From Phytophthora hibernalis (Eukaryota; Oomycota; Peronosporomycetes; Peronosporales; Peronosporaceae): DNA of 64,000 bases. The stretch covers positions 496,001 through 560,000 of the forward strand of contig JAAKBF010000159.1 of assembly GCA_012656075.1 (NCBI GenBank), given 5' to 3'. Below, in pieces: positions 21,225 to 33,145 of this stretch. Position 1 is the first letter of the stretch; the number at the start of each line of letters is the position of its first letter. The notes below the pieces were generated by a model, which made no database searches, was not told where the DNA came from, and worked only from the letters and a program-made list of their open reading frames with translations. Both the position numbers and the translations under genes were made by a program.

Positions 21225-22277
21225 ATGGAGAATTTCTTCTTGCAGCACAGTGTGCGTCAGGACCGCGACGCGGACGAGCTGGGCGGCCGTGTGAACTCGG
21301 ACTCGGAGGCCAGGTGGCTAATGCAGTAGCCTCTTTCTAGTTATCAGGTGGCTAATTGGTCTTGTGCTGCAGCGATGAGGAAGAAATCACGGACCGCGTG
21401 CATTCCGTTGCTGACCCAACGGGGCCCTGGAAACAGAAACCTGTGGACGGTGAGACGTGGGGAAGCCCACGCGTGGCTTCCGTGGTGGCAAAGGGCGCGA
21501 CTTTGCCTCGGCGCACACGGGGCCCAAGGGGGTCATCAACGACTACAAGGCCCACAAACGCTATCAGAAGCAAGAGGTGAGCTGCTCGTGGCTGCTGGAA
21601 GGTTGGACAAACAACTGAACAGCTTTTGCTGATGTCCATGCAGCGTGCGAGGAAAGAAGCGGACCGTCAGGCAGTTCTCAATCGCATCGCCAAAGGCGCC
21701 ACCGTCAGTGCTGCACCTTCAACACAGGACCCAACCGCACACTTAGAGTGTGAATGCGACGGAGACTCCGATTGCGAGTGCGATCTGGTGGACGATGCCT
21801 TCTTGGCCCAATATGCTGAGCTACGCGTGAAGCAAATGCAACAAGCGGCACACAGTCGCAAGGTCTTTGGCGAGCTTGAGTTCATCACGCCGGAGCAGTT
21901 CGTGACATTGACTTCTAAAGCAGAAGCGGGCAGTGACATGTTCGTGCACCTTTATCACCCCGAAAACTATGCCTGCGGCCTGCTCAACACGCAGCTTGAG
22001 CTACTGGCACGAAAGCTCGTTCATATCAAGGTGCGTGCAAAGTGGTTGCGAGGCTGCTGGTAGCGCTAATCGAATTGCTCTGGTGTTCTTGCTGCAGTTC
22101 GCGGCGATGGCGGCCAAGGAAGCTGATGCATCCATCGAGATGGCAGACCTTCCGGTGGTTCTGATCTTCCGCGGTCAGCAGCAACAGGAAGCTATCGTGG
22201 ATGTAGCCAGCCGTCTGGGCGGCGAATTCACGCTTCAGCGCGTAGACGCGTTTGTACAGGAGCAACTCGGGCTGTAG
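21225..22277 (+). CDS. Phosducin-like protein (thioredoxin fold)
   Basis: Four exons (21225-21313, 21373-21576, 21644-22030, 22098-22277). The N-terminal part is acidic, then comes the phosducin signature region 'ASAHTGPKGVINDYKAHKRY', a helical stretch with an odd Cys/Asp/Glu cluster ('CECDGDSDCECD'), and a thioredoxin-like domain from 'FGELEFITPEQFV' through 'DMFVHLYHPENYACGLLN' to the C-terminus 'VASRLGGEFTLQRVDAF'. Members of this family act as co-chaperones with the CCT chaperonin in folding G-beta or tubulin/actin. The active-site CxxC of thioredoxin is absent, as usual. One frameshift lies in exon 2 at the GGGG run 21459-21462; one extra G fixes it. Confidence 0.85.
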
Positions 22278-22345
22278 TGATCAAGTTTGAGCAAGCCGAA
22301 TGGATACAAGTGCAGAATTCTATCATTTGGACGCCAATGGCTCTA

Positions 22346-23151
22346 CTATTGTGCCACTGCATGCGAGAACAGGCACTTGTCCCCGAAGCGGCAATTCTTG
22401 ACACGCGCAAAGTCTTCGCACACGCGTCTGCGGGTCTTGTCGAGTGCGTGCCCGTACCGCATAGCCTTGGTCTGCGTATGCTCAAAGTTGCAGCGGTCGC
22501 CCCACCTGCACTCGCCGCGCATGAAGTCGTAGCAGACTTTCACCGTGTGTCGCACCTTCTTCTGCTGCGCGCGCTGCTTGTGCCACTTGCCGGCACGATG
22601 TTCCTCCAGCTGCGCGGGACTCGTGAACGCCTTGTTGCACAGAACGCAAGTGAGCATCTTGCCTCCAGTCTGCACGCGTTCCAGATGCTCCTTGGACGCA
22701 CGATGGTCCTGGAAGTGCTCCAAGTCCTTGCCAATGAATCTGCATGGCTTGCAGGCGAACGGAACCTTCTTGGGGAACGTCAGCGCATCGCCCAGCAGCG
22801 CCAGCGCCTCGTTGGCAGCTCGTTCGTTCTCCTCCTGCTGCGATTTCTTGCGCTTCTTCTTGGCTGATGGCAGGATCGATGAGGGTCTTGCAGTTGGCAG
22901 CAGCGTCTCAGGCAGAGACTCGATGGGCTCCGAAGCGTAAGCCGACAGATTCACGACCGCCAAGTCCTCGTCCGTTTTTGTGTCATCGTCCGAGTCTGAG
23001 TCGCTGGAGCCATCGTTTCCGCCCTGCAGCTCCGCTTCCAGTCGCTTGATACGGTCTGCAATGTCCTCTCCCTGTTTTTCTTCTTCTTCGTCTGCAGGGC
23101 GCTCTCGGCAGACTGCTTCAGACGCTTGGCGATGGGCTCCATCATTGCCAT
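22346..23151 (-). CDS. Zinc-finger protein with two C2H2 and two CCCH fingers
   Basis: Starts MAMMEPIAKRLKQSAES. The N-terminus is charged and predicted nuclear, with Lys-rich blocks ('KKKRKKSQQEE'). Then come two matrin/JAZ-type C2H2 fingers ('CKPCRFIGKDLEHFQDHRAS' ending in H, and 'CVLCNKAFTSPAQLEEHRAG' ending in H), and two CCCH fingers, 'CYDFMRGECRWGDRCNFEH' (CX7CX5CX3H) and 'CEDFARVKNCRFGDKCLFSH' (CX8CX5CX3H). The combination points to RNA binding, probably in pre-mRNA or tRNA processing; no exact orthologue is claimed. A frame break near 23080 separates the first about 20 residues from an acidic segment with 'EEEKQGEDIADRIKRLEAEL'. It converges with the phosducin-like gene, 68 bp between stops. 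Confidence 0.75.
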
Positions 23152-23310
23152 CTACGACTGGCCAGGAACTCGAAAGACCGAGGATAGGGAACGGCCATAG
23201 TGAAACGCAGTCAACGGCCTTGTATTGAAGTTTTACATGTTAGCTGCAACCAGGACTCCTGGGGAGTCCTCGATGACTCATGCCCACACCCGTCTGTTCT
23301 CTTCTCTCGC

Positions 23311-24668
23311 TTAGAACACCACGTCTGCGTCGGCCGAAGGCTCGTACTGGGCGAGGATGTCGCGGTCCGACGCCACAACGTCCGCGAACGGGTCGTCGTC
23401 CACAGCGCCAGCCGAAGGGTTGGCCTCGGCTGCCACTGCACACAAGCAGCAAAAGCACTGTGAGCTATTGCACCCAATACAACACAGCTTCTTCTTCTGA
23501 GCAGTGAATCGTACCTCGTGCCCTCGCCAGAATGATCTTCTCGTGCTCCTGCTTGTTCGCCTGCACCTTCTTGATGCTACATGTCAAATAGCATGCACAG
23601 ACAAGTGAGCAAGATATACAATTCCAAGTGGGGTCATTGGGTTAAGTGGATAACGCCTGCACAGACGCGCATTATTACGCACCGCACGAAGTCCTCGCGT
23701 TCCAGCTCATCGAGCTCTCTCGTGATGTACGAGATGGTCTTCTCGATACGAGGGATGGTCACCTGCAGAAATTTGCATCCAACACGCGCAACGTCACAAA
23801 TCTGGCAATGAAGAAAACAGGGAACCACAGCAGCAGGAGGGACGTACGTTGTCCAAAGCGTTCACACGGCGGTTGGTCACCTTCAGAGCTTCATCCAGAG
23901 TCACAAAAGAGGTCTGCCATCGCAAACAGCACATACAGACTTATGTCAGCTTCCAATCCACAACCCTGCATCCCTCTTCTGCTGTATGTACACCACCCAC
24001 CTGCAGCGACGCCAGCTTAATTAGTGCGCGCAGCAGCACACGGAACTTCTCGCGGCAGTTCTGGATCTTGCCACCTCCGCCGGTCAGACCGATGTTGTCG
24101 TTCTTCTCACGACTCACTTCCACCTCCGTGAACACCGGCAGCTTCACGCCTGCCACGTTGTCAATGCGGTTCTGCGTGCGGATCTCCGCCGTGCTCACAG
24201 ACTCGATCACCTTGTTACGGAAGTCGCCAGCCGCGTATTGCGCCTGCGTCAGCGAAAAGAAGGCCTCCGACGCTTCCGCAGACATGGACATTTTAGTCTG
24301 CATTTGCAATACAACATACAGTAATTAACACGCTTTTGACGGTGGAGCTCAATAATCAAGTTCATACCTTCTGAATCTCGCGCAGCATGGCCTGGAAGCG
24401 CATCTTCAACGCGTCCGCCTTCTTCTTCAGCAACTCAAACCCTAGACATCGCCCAGTTTATTAAAACTAGAGGCTGTAGAGATGGGAGGCAAAGAGGAGA
24501 AATAACCAAGATACCCTTCTTAGCGCCGACACGTTTGCCTTTGAAGGTTGTCAGCGCCCTGCAGCGAGGCAACCAGCGTCAGTGTCAGTGAACATAACCA
24601 ACTCCAGCATCTGTAGAGACTCTGGCAGCGTCTTACATGCGCGTGGGCGCCACTTGAACCGATGACAT
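23311..24668 (-). CDS. VMA8: V-type H+-ATPase subunit D
   Basis: Eight exons on the reverse strand: 24668-24637, 24558-24515, 24441-24368, 24297-24001, 23913-23848, 23762-23683, 23576-23515 and 23435-23311, all GT-AG, and all in frame without correction. Subunit D is the central rotor stalk of the V1 sector. Recognised by 'KGKRVGAKKG' and 'ELLKKKADALKMRF' near the N-terminus, the middle coiled coil, and 'TSFVTLDEALKVTNRRVNAL' followed by 'IPRIEKTISYITRELDELE'. The C-terminal tail is acidic ('DDDPFADVV'). About 260 residues, normal. It starts back to back with the TBC gene from a promoter of 67 to 133 bp, depending on the TBC start. Confidence 0.93.
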
Positions 24669-24735
24669 GTCGCCCTCTTCCTCCTGATAAAAAATAAAGT
24701 CTGCCAAAGATACTGACCTTCTGTAAACCCTAGCT

Positions 24736-27374
24736 TTGTTAAACCCTAACATATACACCAGATCACACGTAGTTGAAGTGGCGGCAGAACTCAGACGGAC
24801 GATGGAGCCGCGTGCCAACTGGTTCGCGACGTCTGGCGCCCGGGAGCTGCGAGACAGCAGCGCACTGGACTACCGGGAGTACGTCCACCGCTCTGAGAGC
24901 TGTGCGTCACCCCAGTTCGAGGAGGATCTGCGCCAGATTGAGCTGGATCTGCCGCGTACGGGCGAGTCCATCCGCCTCTTCCTGCTACTTCCAGAGGAGA
25001 CAGAGGCGCTGCAAGACGAGGAGGAGGACGAAGAGCTACCGCAGCATGTGATGGGGCGCTTCCTACCGGTGCTGAAGAACATTCTGGCAGCGTACGCTGT
25101 GGTAGGGCATCGCTAGTAAATTGTATGGAGGTAAAATAGGAAGAGAGACCTCATACTGTGATAATACTGTAGCGAAACCCTCGTGTGGGATACGTCCAAG
25201 GCCACGCAGATGTGCTATGCTTCCTACTAGGGAACGCCAACGACAAAAGAGACGAGGAGGAGGCCTTCTGGGTCTATGCCAGTGTCATCGAGAGGTGAGT
25301 TTGGCAAACAGTGGGAGATGATAGTCTTGCTGACTTATGCCTCGCCTACATCTGATTAGAGTTTTCCCAGAAGACTTTTTCGCCAGGACGCCGAAGCTTC
25401 ATGGATTTCAAGTGGTGCGCCTGATTATTTTTAAATGACTTGGGTGCTGCTTGCTGAGTAACAGCCTCCTTGTTGTGGTGTAGGACTGTAAGCTGTACAA
25501 CGAGCTGGTTGTTAGAAAGCTGGTACCGCACTACCCGATCCTTTCCAAGGTAAATACCCCGTCGAAGACTACTGTGTCGCTCATTTAGTTAATTACTGAA
25601 GTAAAATTTTGGTGGTGGGCAATAATATTCAGGTTGATTTGCCACTCGTGACGACTTTGCTGTCTTGTAAATGGTTTGTTTCCCTTTGGGTGGGCGAGCT
25701 GCCACTACCCTTGCTTTACGATGTGTGGGACACAATGCTTCGAGAGGAGGACGGCACGATTTTGCATCTACTTGTGGCTCTTCATTTCTTCTGTCTTGCA
25801 GTGGACGAGATCCAGCTTCACATGGTACGTTGCTCGCTTGTCGTTGACGCAGTGATTCAGAGATGGAACTGACGCTCCGCTTCATTTATACAGGAAATGG
25901 AGCAATGGGACTCGAGCTACATCTACAAAATCATTCTAAGCCAGTGTCAGACCGCAACAGAGCTTGACCCTCAGACGCTGCTCCAACAAGCACGGACTCT
26001 TTATGGTCTAAAGGATGAGTCAGTCGAAGATATGCGTGCAGCACTTCGTCGTCTCCCCAATTGCGCAAAGTTGAGTTTACGGTGCTTTCCAAACAAACCC
26101 ATTTTAGTCATTTGGAGATGGAAAGGTTTCAGGACGAGTTCACATTCCTTCGTTTTCAAAGGAAGACTTGTGGCCGATCCAAGCTACGAGGTTTGCGCCA
26201 GGAAGAGCTGGAAAGCATTTTGTCGCGGGAATTCAGCACGGTAGGCCAAATGCGAGGAAAGCGGTTATACTTACTGCAGTGTAACACTCACGATTTTACT
26301 TTATTTGCAGTGGCCAGTAGATGCTTACGGACGAATATATCGCCTGCTGAGGCCCGACGGCTACGGAAATGTTTCATTTTCGAGTTTGATTCAGGTTGGT
26401 GCTTTCAGAATGACAAAAGCAAGCGCCAACAGTTGTTGCGCCAGAATACACTTGTTGACATTGTGATGTGAATTTCAGTTTCTATCCGCTGCGAGCCGCG
26501 GGGTACCAGAAGAAAAAGCGCGTCTATTATTCCAGATTCCAAACCAGCAGGATCGCGAGTACTTGGACCGGCAAGGCATCAACCAACTTGCAGGTAAGTC
26601 CTCAAGTGGGCTGTTCAGTGCTCATAATTTGTCAAGTGAGCTAACCAAGGTGTTGTGCTTTGCCGTCTGGTTTAGATCTATTATGCTGTTTGCTAACAAG
26701 TCGGATGCTGGCGGATGCTGATGGGCATCGAACACACGGACCGCGGCGGCGTGAACATGGCGATTCTTCATCTAATGCTTTGAAGAGCCCGTTGCTGCGC
26801 AGACATTTTCGATCAAGTTGCTGTCGCTGGTGACATCAGATGACCAGCTGCAATTTACACAATGGCTCGAATTTGCCCTCTTGGACAACGAAATAGCGCA
26901 ACTAATGGTATGGGAAACGATAAGGCGGCGCTCAGGCGGGATTCTGCGCATCAAGACGCGATCCGTGAGCTTTTGGAGTATGACCCCGCTTCAACCAGCT
27001 CTAAACAGAGCGTCCTCGGACTCGATTTTGCAGCGGCAACAGCAGCAACGTACCGTAATACCCTCAAAAGCCACTGAAAAGATGAAGGGAGCCCCGAGCA
27101 AACCTCATCGATACAGTCTGCCAGGAATGGCGATGTCAATTGTTTCGGGGTCGATTCTGCTCCGTTCCTGAAGAAACCTGGTTCAGTCCCAGTGGAAGGC
27201 CTTGCAGGGTGTCGTCGGATCTCTCTCCTGTCGAAGAAGATGAACAAGAAGTACAAGGCGTGTTGGCCGCCAGCTGAGGCGGAGGCGCTGTGTCGAAATC
27301 CTTTCGAAGAAATTTCTGGGGCAGCAAACACCGGCGCGCCGTACGTATTTTGGTGTCAATGCACAATAAGCTGA
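24736..27374 (+). CDS. TBC-domain Rab GTPase-activating protein with EF-hand-like C-terminal region
   Basis: At least seven exons. The TBC domain shows both catalytic fingers: Arg in 'IELDLPRT' (IxxDxxR, about 24950) and Gln in 'VGYVQG' (after an intron at 25102-25172). It continues through 'EEAFWVYASVIERVFPEDFF', 'HGFQVDCKLYNELV' and 'LPLPLLYDVWDTMLREE'. It should speed GTP hydrolysis on a Rab. Later exons encode 'RPDGYGNVSFSSLIQFLSA' and 'SRGVPEEKARLLFQI', an EF-hand-like segment as in the TBC1D8/9 group. A frame break at 26055-26058 (CCCC) is cured by one C; more breaks follow after 26650, so the C-terminus and stop are uncertain. The start could be 24736 or 24802. Confidence 0.75.
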
Positions 27375-27466
27375 ATTTCAATTACCAGCAGTGTCAAGCG
27401 CACTTATAACCTGTTGAGTGAACAGCTGATATTTTCACAAAAGAAGGAAAGCACTTTATTTCTCGG

Positions 27467-29735
27467 TTAGTCACTTCCGAAAGCGGTCAAGGATATGATG
27501 TAATCGACGTAGGCAACCACGTTGTCATTGATGCTTTTCCCTGAACCAGACATTGCTGGTGAGACAGGAAAACAACAAGCATATATGAACATGATGACAC
27601 TTACCTGTACTGTCTTGAAAGAGTACTCGGTCTGTTCGTTACCGCGCGCTACATTGAAAACAAACGAGTTGGCGCTGTAACCCCAGCTTGCGATGTCAGC
27701 ATAAGGGAACATTGCCAGAACCTCGTCGCTGTCAGTGCCTAGTATACCGATACCCATGTCATTGATGCCGAGGTTGACACGTGATGGCAACACCGCAAGA
27801 TGCCGGGAGTTCCGCACGTGAAAGAGTGTTAAACCATAAAATGGCTGGCGTTTGCAGAGACGCAAGTATGCTAGTCGAGCCTGCTGTGAAGACTGCACGC
27901 ACCAACTATTCACGAAAGTATCATACTTGGCGAGTACTTGCTTAGCTACGGCCGCACGATTGAACGTACTAAGCAGAAAGTGGGGAATATACTCGTGAAT
28001 GTTGTTCCTGGTGACAAACAGAGAAGTCTGGGTTCGTGGATTCGTTGAAAAACTTGTAAGCAAGAAGCAGGGCAACGTACGTGATCTCATTCAGCGCTGG
28101 GGTGGTGGAGCCATTACCAAGTTGGCAGTATAACTGATGGCTCGCCAGCTCGACAGCAACGTCCAAATCACAGACGTATCGGCCGTTGAGCACGTTGTGC
28201 ACAGCTTGTAGATAGTAAAGGCTGACATCGGCTGCAGTTTCGTCATTCACGTGCACCCAAAGGTACGCCTTGTACGTAAGATAATATCCTTGCATTGCCG
28301 CCGCTTTCGATGAGGAAGCGTCCGGCTCAGGTGCTGTCAGATTTTACCTTTCTTCTTCTTCTTCTTTTGGTTGAGCTCGCTCACGTCGATATGCGTGCGC
28401 TCCCATTCAGCGTACAAATCCATAATACGCTCATTATCCGGCACGAGGCGCTCCTCTTCATCGTCGTTCATTTCAAAGAGTGCGAAGGCCTTTTCGTGGC
28501 ATACGCCTAGTTTGCGGGCTACGAGGCCAGCCAAATCACGACTCGTTGTCCAGGCACTGACTTGCATTACTAGAACAGACCCATCGGCAAGTATTACAAT
28601 GATGTCGTTGAGTGCATGTCGTTGCAGAGCTCTCAACTCAGCAGCGCTAGGGATTTCTTTGCGCTCACAGTTCGTGGCGCAACACCGCAAAGACACTAAA
28701 GCTTCCACAGCGTAGGATGAAACTTCTGTGCTAACCTCTTCCGACTCGCCACTCGCTCCGATGTGTACGCTGATAAACCTCTCGAGACAGTCTGCCAGCG
28801 GAGGAGATGGCGGGAAAGTCACAAGACACGCATTGAAAAGCAGCCAGCCGTTCATGACAGCATTCCTGTTCATATCGAAGTGTAGTAAACAGCAAAAGTC
28901 AGTGGAAGGACCCAATCCGAACTTACACAAAATCCTACGCGCTGGGATTCTTGGTAAGTTGTTTGCAGAGCTGGCAGTAAATTTCGTCCTTGAGTGCTGG
29001 GGACCTTGGAACAACGTTGCGCAGAAGCTTGAAGCAGTGATCAACCTGGTTCTTCCCACTCGCACGGTTGCCCATGAATCCAGAGACATTGCGGAATGCC
29101 TGCACTGCCACCACGGTTTGGTCCTTCGGTAGACGTGTCAGAGGCGTCGAGATAAGCTTCTTCTCCCATTCAAGGCGCTTCCCAAGGTTGAACTCGACAG
29201 GTTTGTGAAAAAATGATGTCTTTGGTGTTGTGAGGTTGAAGTGAGTTCGTGCAAACTCGAGCAGCGGATGAACGTCAAAGAGCGCCACTTGTCTGATTTC
29301 GATTTCTGGTTTCTTCTTGGTCTTGTTGCCTTTAGCAGGGTTCTTGGGACTCAACGGCTCTGGTGAGAGATGCGGTAGTTGGTCGAACGGCATCCGCCGC
29401 GATTGCAGGTCCGATGATTCGTCGTCATCTTCGTTTTTTAGGACAAAACTGTACTCTGCAACAGGTCGGGACTCGGAGTCTGCGAGATCAGATTCGTGCC
29501 TAAACGCAGCACTACCATCTCGTCCGCTGTATTTATCACTGCGACTCGCATCGATGTCCACCGGAATGTGACTCAAGCTCAATCCAGGATAAACATCCGC
29601 TTGGGACTCGGTAGTACATGTAGTATCTTCACGGTCATCGTCCTCCCAGCTATCCGGGTCGTGCACTAGCTCCGAGTCACCCGCCAGCTCCTCCAGACAC
29701 GGTTCCGCATAATTCGAGTCGAAGTCCAAAGCCAT
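27467..29735 (-). CDS. MyTH4-FERM domain protein without motor domain
   Basis: Exons on the reverse strand: 29735-28939, 28865-28348, 28288-28081, 28007-27605, with a last piece to 27467. The first about 170 residues are acidic and low complexity. The MyTH4 domain then runs from 'HPLLEFARTHFNL' through 'ALKDEIYCQLCKQLTKNP' and, across intron 1, 'NAVMNGWLLFNACLVTFPPS'. A FERM part follows: an F1 ubiquitin-like lobe ('NDIIVILADGSVLVMQV'), a KKKKKK insert, an F2 helical lobe ('VAVELASHQLYCQLGNG', 'EYIPHFLL') and an F3 PH-like lobe ending in 'EQTEYSFKTVQ'. MyTH4-FERM tails bind microtubules or cargo and normally follow a myosin or kinesin head. None is found upstream. The phase of the last splice is unclear. 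Confidence 0.8.
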
Positions 29736-30106
29736 TGCAATACACCAGCCAAAGCTCGAGTTGGCCAGCTCACAACAATACACTGCCCTAATTTTAGCAG
29801 AGACGTTGAAGTTGACGTGTAGCCATTTCGAGCAGCAACATGGCTACACTTTTTCGACTCACTGGAAGATACAGCAGGGAGCTGTTTGGCCTCGCACGTG
29901 GTGACCGATGCGCACGGCGACAGACTAAATCTGCCCGCTAGAATATTGCTTCCGTCTCTCACACACTGGAATGTGTATCTCTGGACGATGGCTGCCATGA
30001 TTCACCACGCAGCGAAAAGCTGTTTGCCTCTGATTGGATGAATTTACCACATGTCGCATAAATTTGTGCTCCACTGACGCTTCGAGCTCATTGCCATTTC
30101 AGGACG

Positions 30107-31902
30107 ATGGCCACTCCCAGTGACACCAGCAAGCAGCCGCCCGAGGGAGATGCGCTGCTTCCTGCGGACGTGCACGACATCACCGAGGAAGGATCCGACA
30201 TGACGCGCGACATTTTCTTTGCCATCCTCAAGGACACGCAGGACGGACCGCCGCGCCCCAAGTCGCTGCCCGACCAGAGCGAGATCCTGCACGAGGACAT
30301 CGGTGCGTTAGCATCCTGCAGACGGACGTAATAAGCTGTTGCGGAGGCTAATTGGACTGTGTATCGATTTTTACAGGCAAGGCGTCGGACATTGCGCAGC
30401 CTGGAGGGTTCCGACGCGACCACGTGATCACCAACTTGGGCGGCAACAGTCCACGTGCCCGTGTACGTCCAAGACTCGTTTCTGGAGTCGATCCAACCCA
30501 CGCCAGGATTCCTGCAGTCCGCGTACGGAGACTTCATCGTAGCCAGTCTGGGGCTGGCGGACGAGGACGACGAGTCCGATGTACGTGGCGTCACATGGCG
30601 CAGCAGATGGATTGCAATTGCTAATTAATTGACTGTGCACTTGTAGGAGACTGCGACGCCATTGCTGAGTCGCGCGTGGAAGCGGAGGCCCGAGAAGCAG
30701 CAACCGGGCGCAACCGTTGGAAAGACTGTCTTCACGATCCTCAAGTCGTTTATTGGCAGCGGCATTCTGTTTCTACCCAAGGGGTTCCAGAACGGAGGCA
30801 TGCGCTTCTCACTCGCGGCGCTGTGCTGCTCGGCGCTAATGTCCACCTTCTGCATGCTGCGGCTGACGGAGTGCTCCAACGTGCTGCTGCGCGAACGCGG
30901 GCGCACCAATGTGTCGTACGGACTTGTGGGAGAAAAGGCATTTGGCAAAGTGGGCCGCGTCGCTGTGAACATCTCGCTCGTGCTCTCGCAGATTGGGTTT
31001 TGCTGTTCCTACTTGATCTTCGTGGAGAAGAACATCGGTGAGGTTATTCTCGCTGCCTTCAACATCCAGAGCACCACTGCGTCGTCATCGCTGACGCTGA
31101 TCATGCTCCAGATCCTGCTCTACACGCCGCTGTCGTGGGTGCGTCGCATCGAATACTTCGCGCTCACGAACCTGTTTGCCGATTTGCTCATTTTGTTTGG
31201 CATCGTCTACATCATCTCGTACACGGTGCAAACGCTCGACGACGCGCCGGTCGGAAGTGCTACGTGGGTAAACTTCAACTCGACCAGTTGGGCAATGATG
31301 TTGGGTACCGCCGTCTACTGCTTTGAAGGCATTGGACTGGTGCTGCCTATCTACGACGCGATGGACGCTGACATCAAACACAAGTTCCCGCGCATCCTGG
31401 CCTGCACGATGGTCTTCCTTGTGACTCTCTTTCGGTGTTTGCTGGGCTTGTGTACGCCGCGTTTGGCCAGGATACTCAGTCCGTCGTAACGCTGAATCTG
31501 CCCAGCGCCCAAGTCAGTCCGGCTACCATGTCCGTGCAGATTACATACTCACTTGCGCTTGTGTTCACATACCCGCTCATGCTGTACCCGGTGGTGAAGA
31601 TTCTGGAAGGCTACCTGTTCCCTCACCACAGCCAGAAGGGTTACTGGCGCTGGGAAAAGAACGGCTTTCGATTTGGGCTTGTGTGCCTCACCGCAGCTAT
31701 CGCGTATTTCGGCAAGGAAGAGCTGGACAACTTCGTGGCCCTCATCGGAGGATTTTGCTCCGTTCCGCTGGCGTTCATCTACCCGTGTCTCTTCCACTCT
31801 CAGCTAGTGAACGAGGGTCGTATCTTGAACAACATCGTCATTGGCATGGGAATGTTCACGATGTTCTTCGCGACGTACCAGGCCGTGTCAACGTGGAACT
31901 AG
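30107..31902 (+). CDS. AAAP-family amino-acid transporter (SLC36/AVT-like)
   Basis: Three exons: 30107-30302, 30377-30580 and 30647-31902. The N-terminal region is cytosolic and acidic. The membrane part begins 'GKTVFTILKSFIGSGILFLP', the classic first helix of the amino acid/auxin permease superfamily. About ten more hydrophobic helices follow, among them 'VNISLVLSQIGFCCSYLIF' and 'LFADLLILFGIVYIISYTV', with the late 'SWAMMLGTAVYCFEGIG' motif. It likely moves neutral amino acids with protons across the plasma or vacuolar membrane. Frame breaks near 30445 and 31430 are each repairable by one or two bases. Normal length of about 550 residues when read through. Confidence 0.85.
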
Positions 31903-31997
31903 CGCGAGCAGCAAACTTGTGGGAGCTTCTCTTGTTAGATTAAAGCTCGGCTGTTTTGTCATGAGAAGTATAATACTAGTACTGCAAGCCACCAAAT

Positions 31998-32788
31998 CTA
32001 CGAACGGCTTCGCTGTCTCTTTTCCTTCTTGTCACTCTTTTTCTTCTTCTTGTGCTTCTTGTGTTTCTTGTCTTTACGATCCGATGCTGTAGGTGGCTTG
32101 ACATCCTCGTCATCAGATTCTTCAGCACTGAAGTCGGGTGCGTTCTCAACTGACACAGAACCTTCCGCATGTAGATTCTTCCAGAGCTCGCGCGTCTTCT
32201 CAGCCTTCTTCCGTGCCCAGAAGCTGCGTTCATCTTCGTCCTCCTGCTTTTTGGCAGCATCCGTCGCGGCAATAGAACCGCGACCACGGCTACGCCTACG
32301 TCTAGATGAGCCCCGCCTGCTACCACTTCGATCTCGTTCACGACGTCGACTCTGACTTGGACTGCGGCTTCTGCTTCTACTGCGTCGTCGCTTCCTTCTT
32401 TCCCGACTGCGACTGCGATTTCTTCTGTTGGAACTTGGGAGCTTCTGCTCCATCCGCCGCAGCGTCCAGCACGTGTCCTCCTCCTGCCGTCGGTTGTGCG
32501 AAGTGACACTGAACAAAACAGTCGTCAGTATATCAACAATAAAAACCACAGTAGAGCACACAAACCCTCTGATGGTGCTGGCCAAGAACGTTTTGTTCAC
32601 ATCCGAGCGCTTGTCGGCTGGCGGCTTCTCCTGTAGCAACACCACAATGTTAATACACAATAAACAGCTCACACAACATCCACACTACGCACCAGATACG
32701 CCAGGACGCCCCTAGAGCCGTCGAGACGCGGCCGCAGCGCCGCAATCTGCTTCGCGATCTCCGCCGCCGCGATCCCATCGTCCGCCAT
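31998..32788 (-). CDS. SR-rich nuclear protein (unrecognised)
   Basis: Three exons: 32788-32693, 32630-32566, 32508-31998. The N-terminal about 80 residues are ordered and look conserved ('AKQIAALRPRLDGSRGVLAY', 'SDVNKTFLASTIRGVTSHN'). Then follow a long RS/RR-repeat region, a charged helix 'ERSFWARKKAEKTRELWKNL', an acidic segment and a Lys-rich tail with 'KKHKKHKKKKKSDKK'. This composition suggests a nuclear speckle or splicing-associated protein. I cannot name the family. It converges with the transporter gene, about 95 bp apart. Confidence 0.7.
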
Positions 32789-33145
32789 TCTAACTGTCTA
32801 AAATGGTTGATAACGTAACAAGAATAACCGATACGTGTACCGGTTGCATTAAATTATCCGTTAACGTTAACAGTATAATAACCGAAATGAAGCAGCACTC
32901 TAAAACTTAGCGTCTCCGGCTGCAGAAAATTTGGGTCTTAGTATAATATTTGTTTTAAGAAAATAGTAGTTCGGATCAAGCCTCGGACGAGCTCGTGAGG
33001 TTAAATTAGGAGCCCCAAAACCTTACGAGTTGTGCTCGTGAGGTTTTGGAGCTCCTCGAAAAACCTTACGAGCTCACTCGAGAGATGAATCACTCGACAG
33101 GCGAGCTCGTTCTTCTGCTGATCTTATTCGTCCAAAATCACTATT
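32789..33145. repeat. AT-rich spacer and transposon-like terminus with inverted CTCG motifs
   Basis: The core CAAGCCTCGGACGAGCTC at 32977-32994 is present in exact inverted form at 44943-44960, with similar bases on its outer side. Just inside it, CCAAAACCTTACGAG and CTCGTGAGGTTTTGG (33015-33047) form an inverted repeat with a mismatch. Several more GAGCTCG-type motifs follow. Such subterminal repeats are typical of hAT ends. No flanking 8-bp duplication was found. Confidence 0.5.

Noticed and set aside
23581..23680. Possible tRNA-like stretch GGTCATTGGGTTAAGTGGATAAC
   Set aside because: It lies inside a V-ATPase D intron and no acceptor stem or T-arm can be paired.
18000..32800. Genuine clustering of pseudogenes in the gene island
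   Set aside because: Intact introns and conserved residues, with one-base G/C losses, fit sequence error better than decay.
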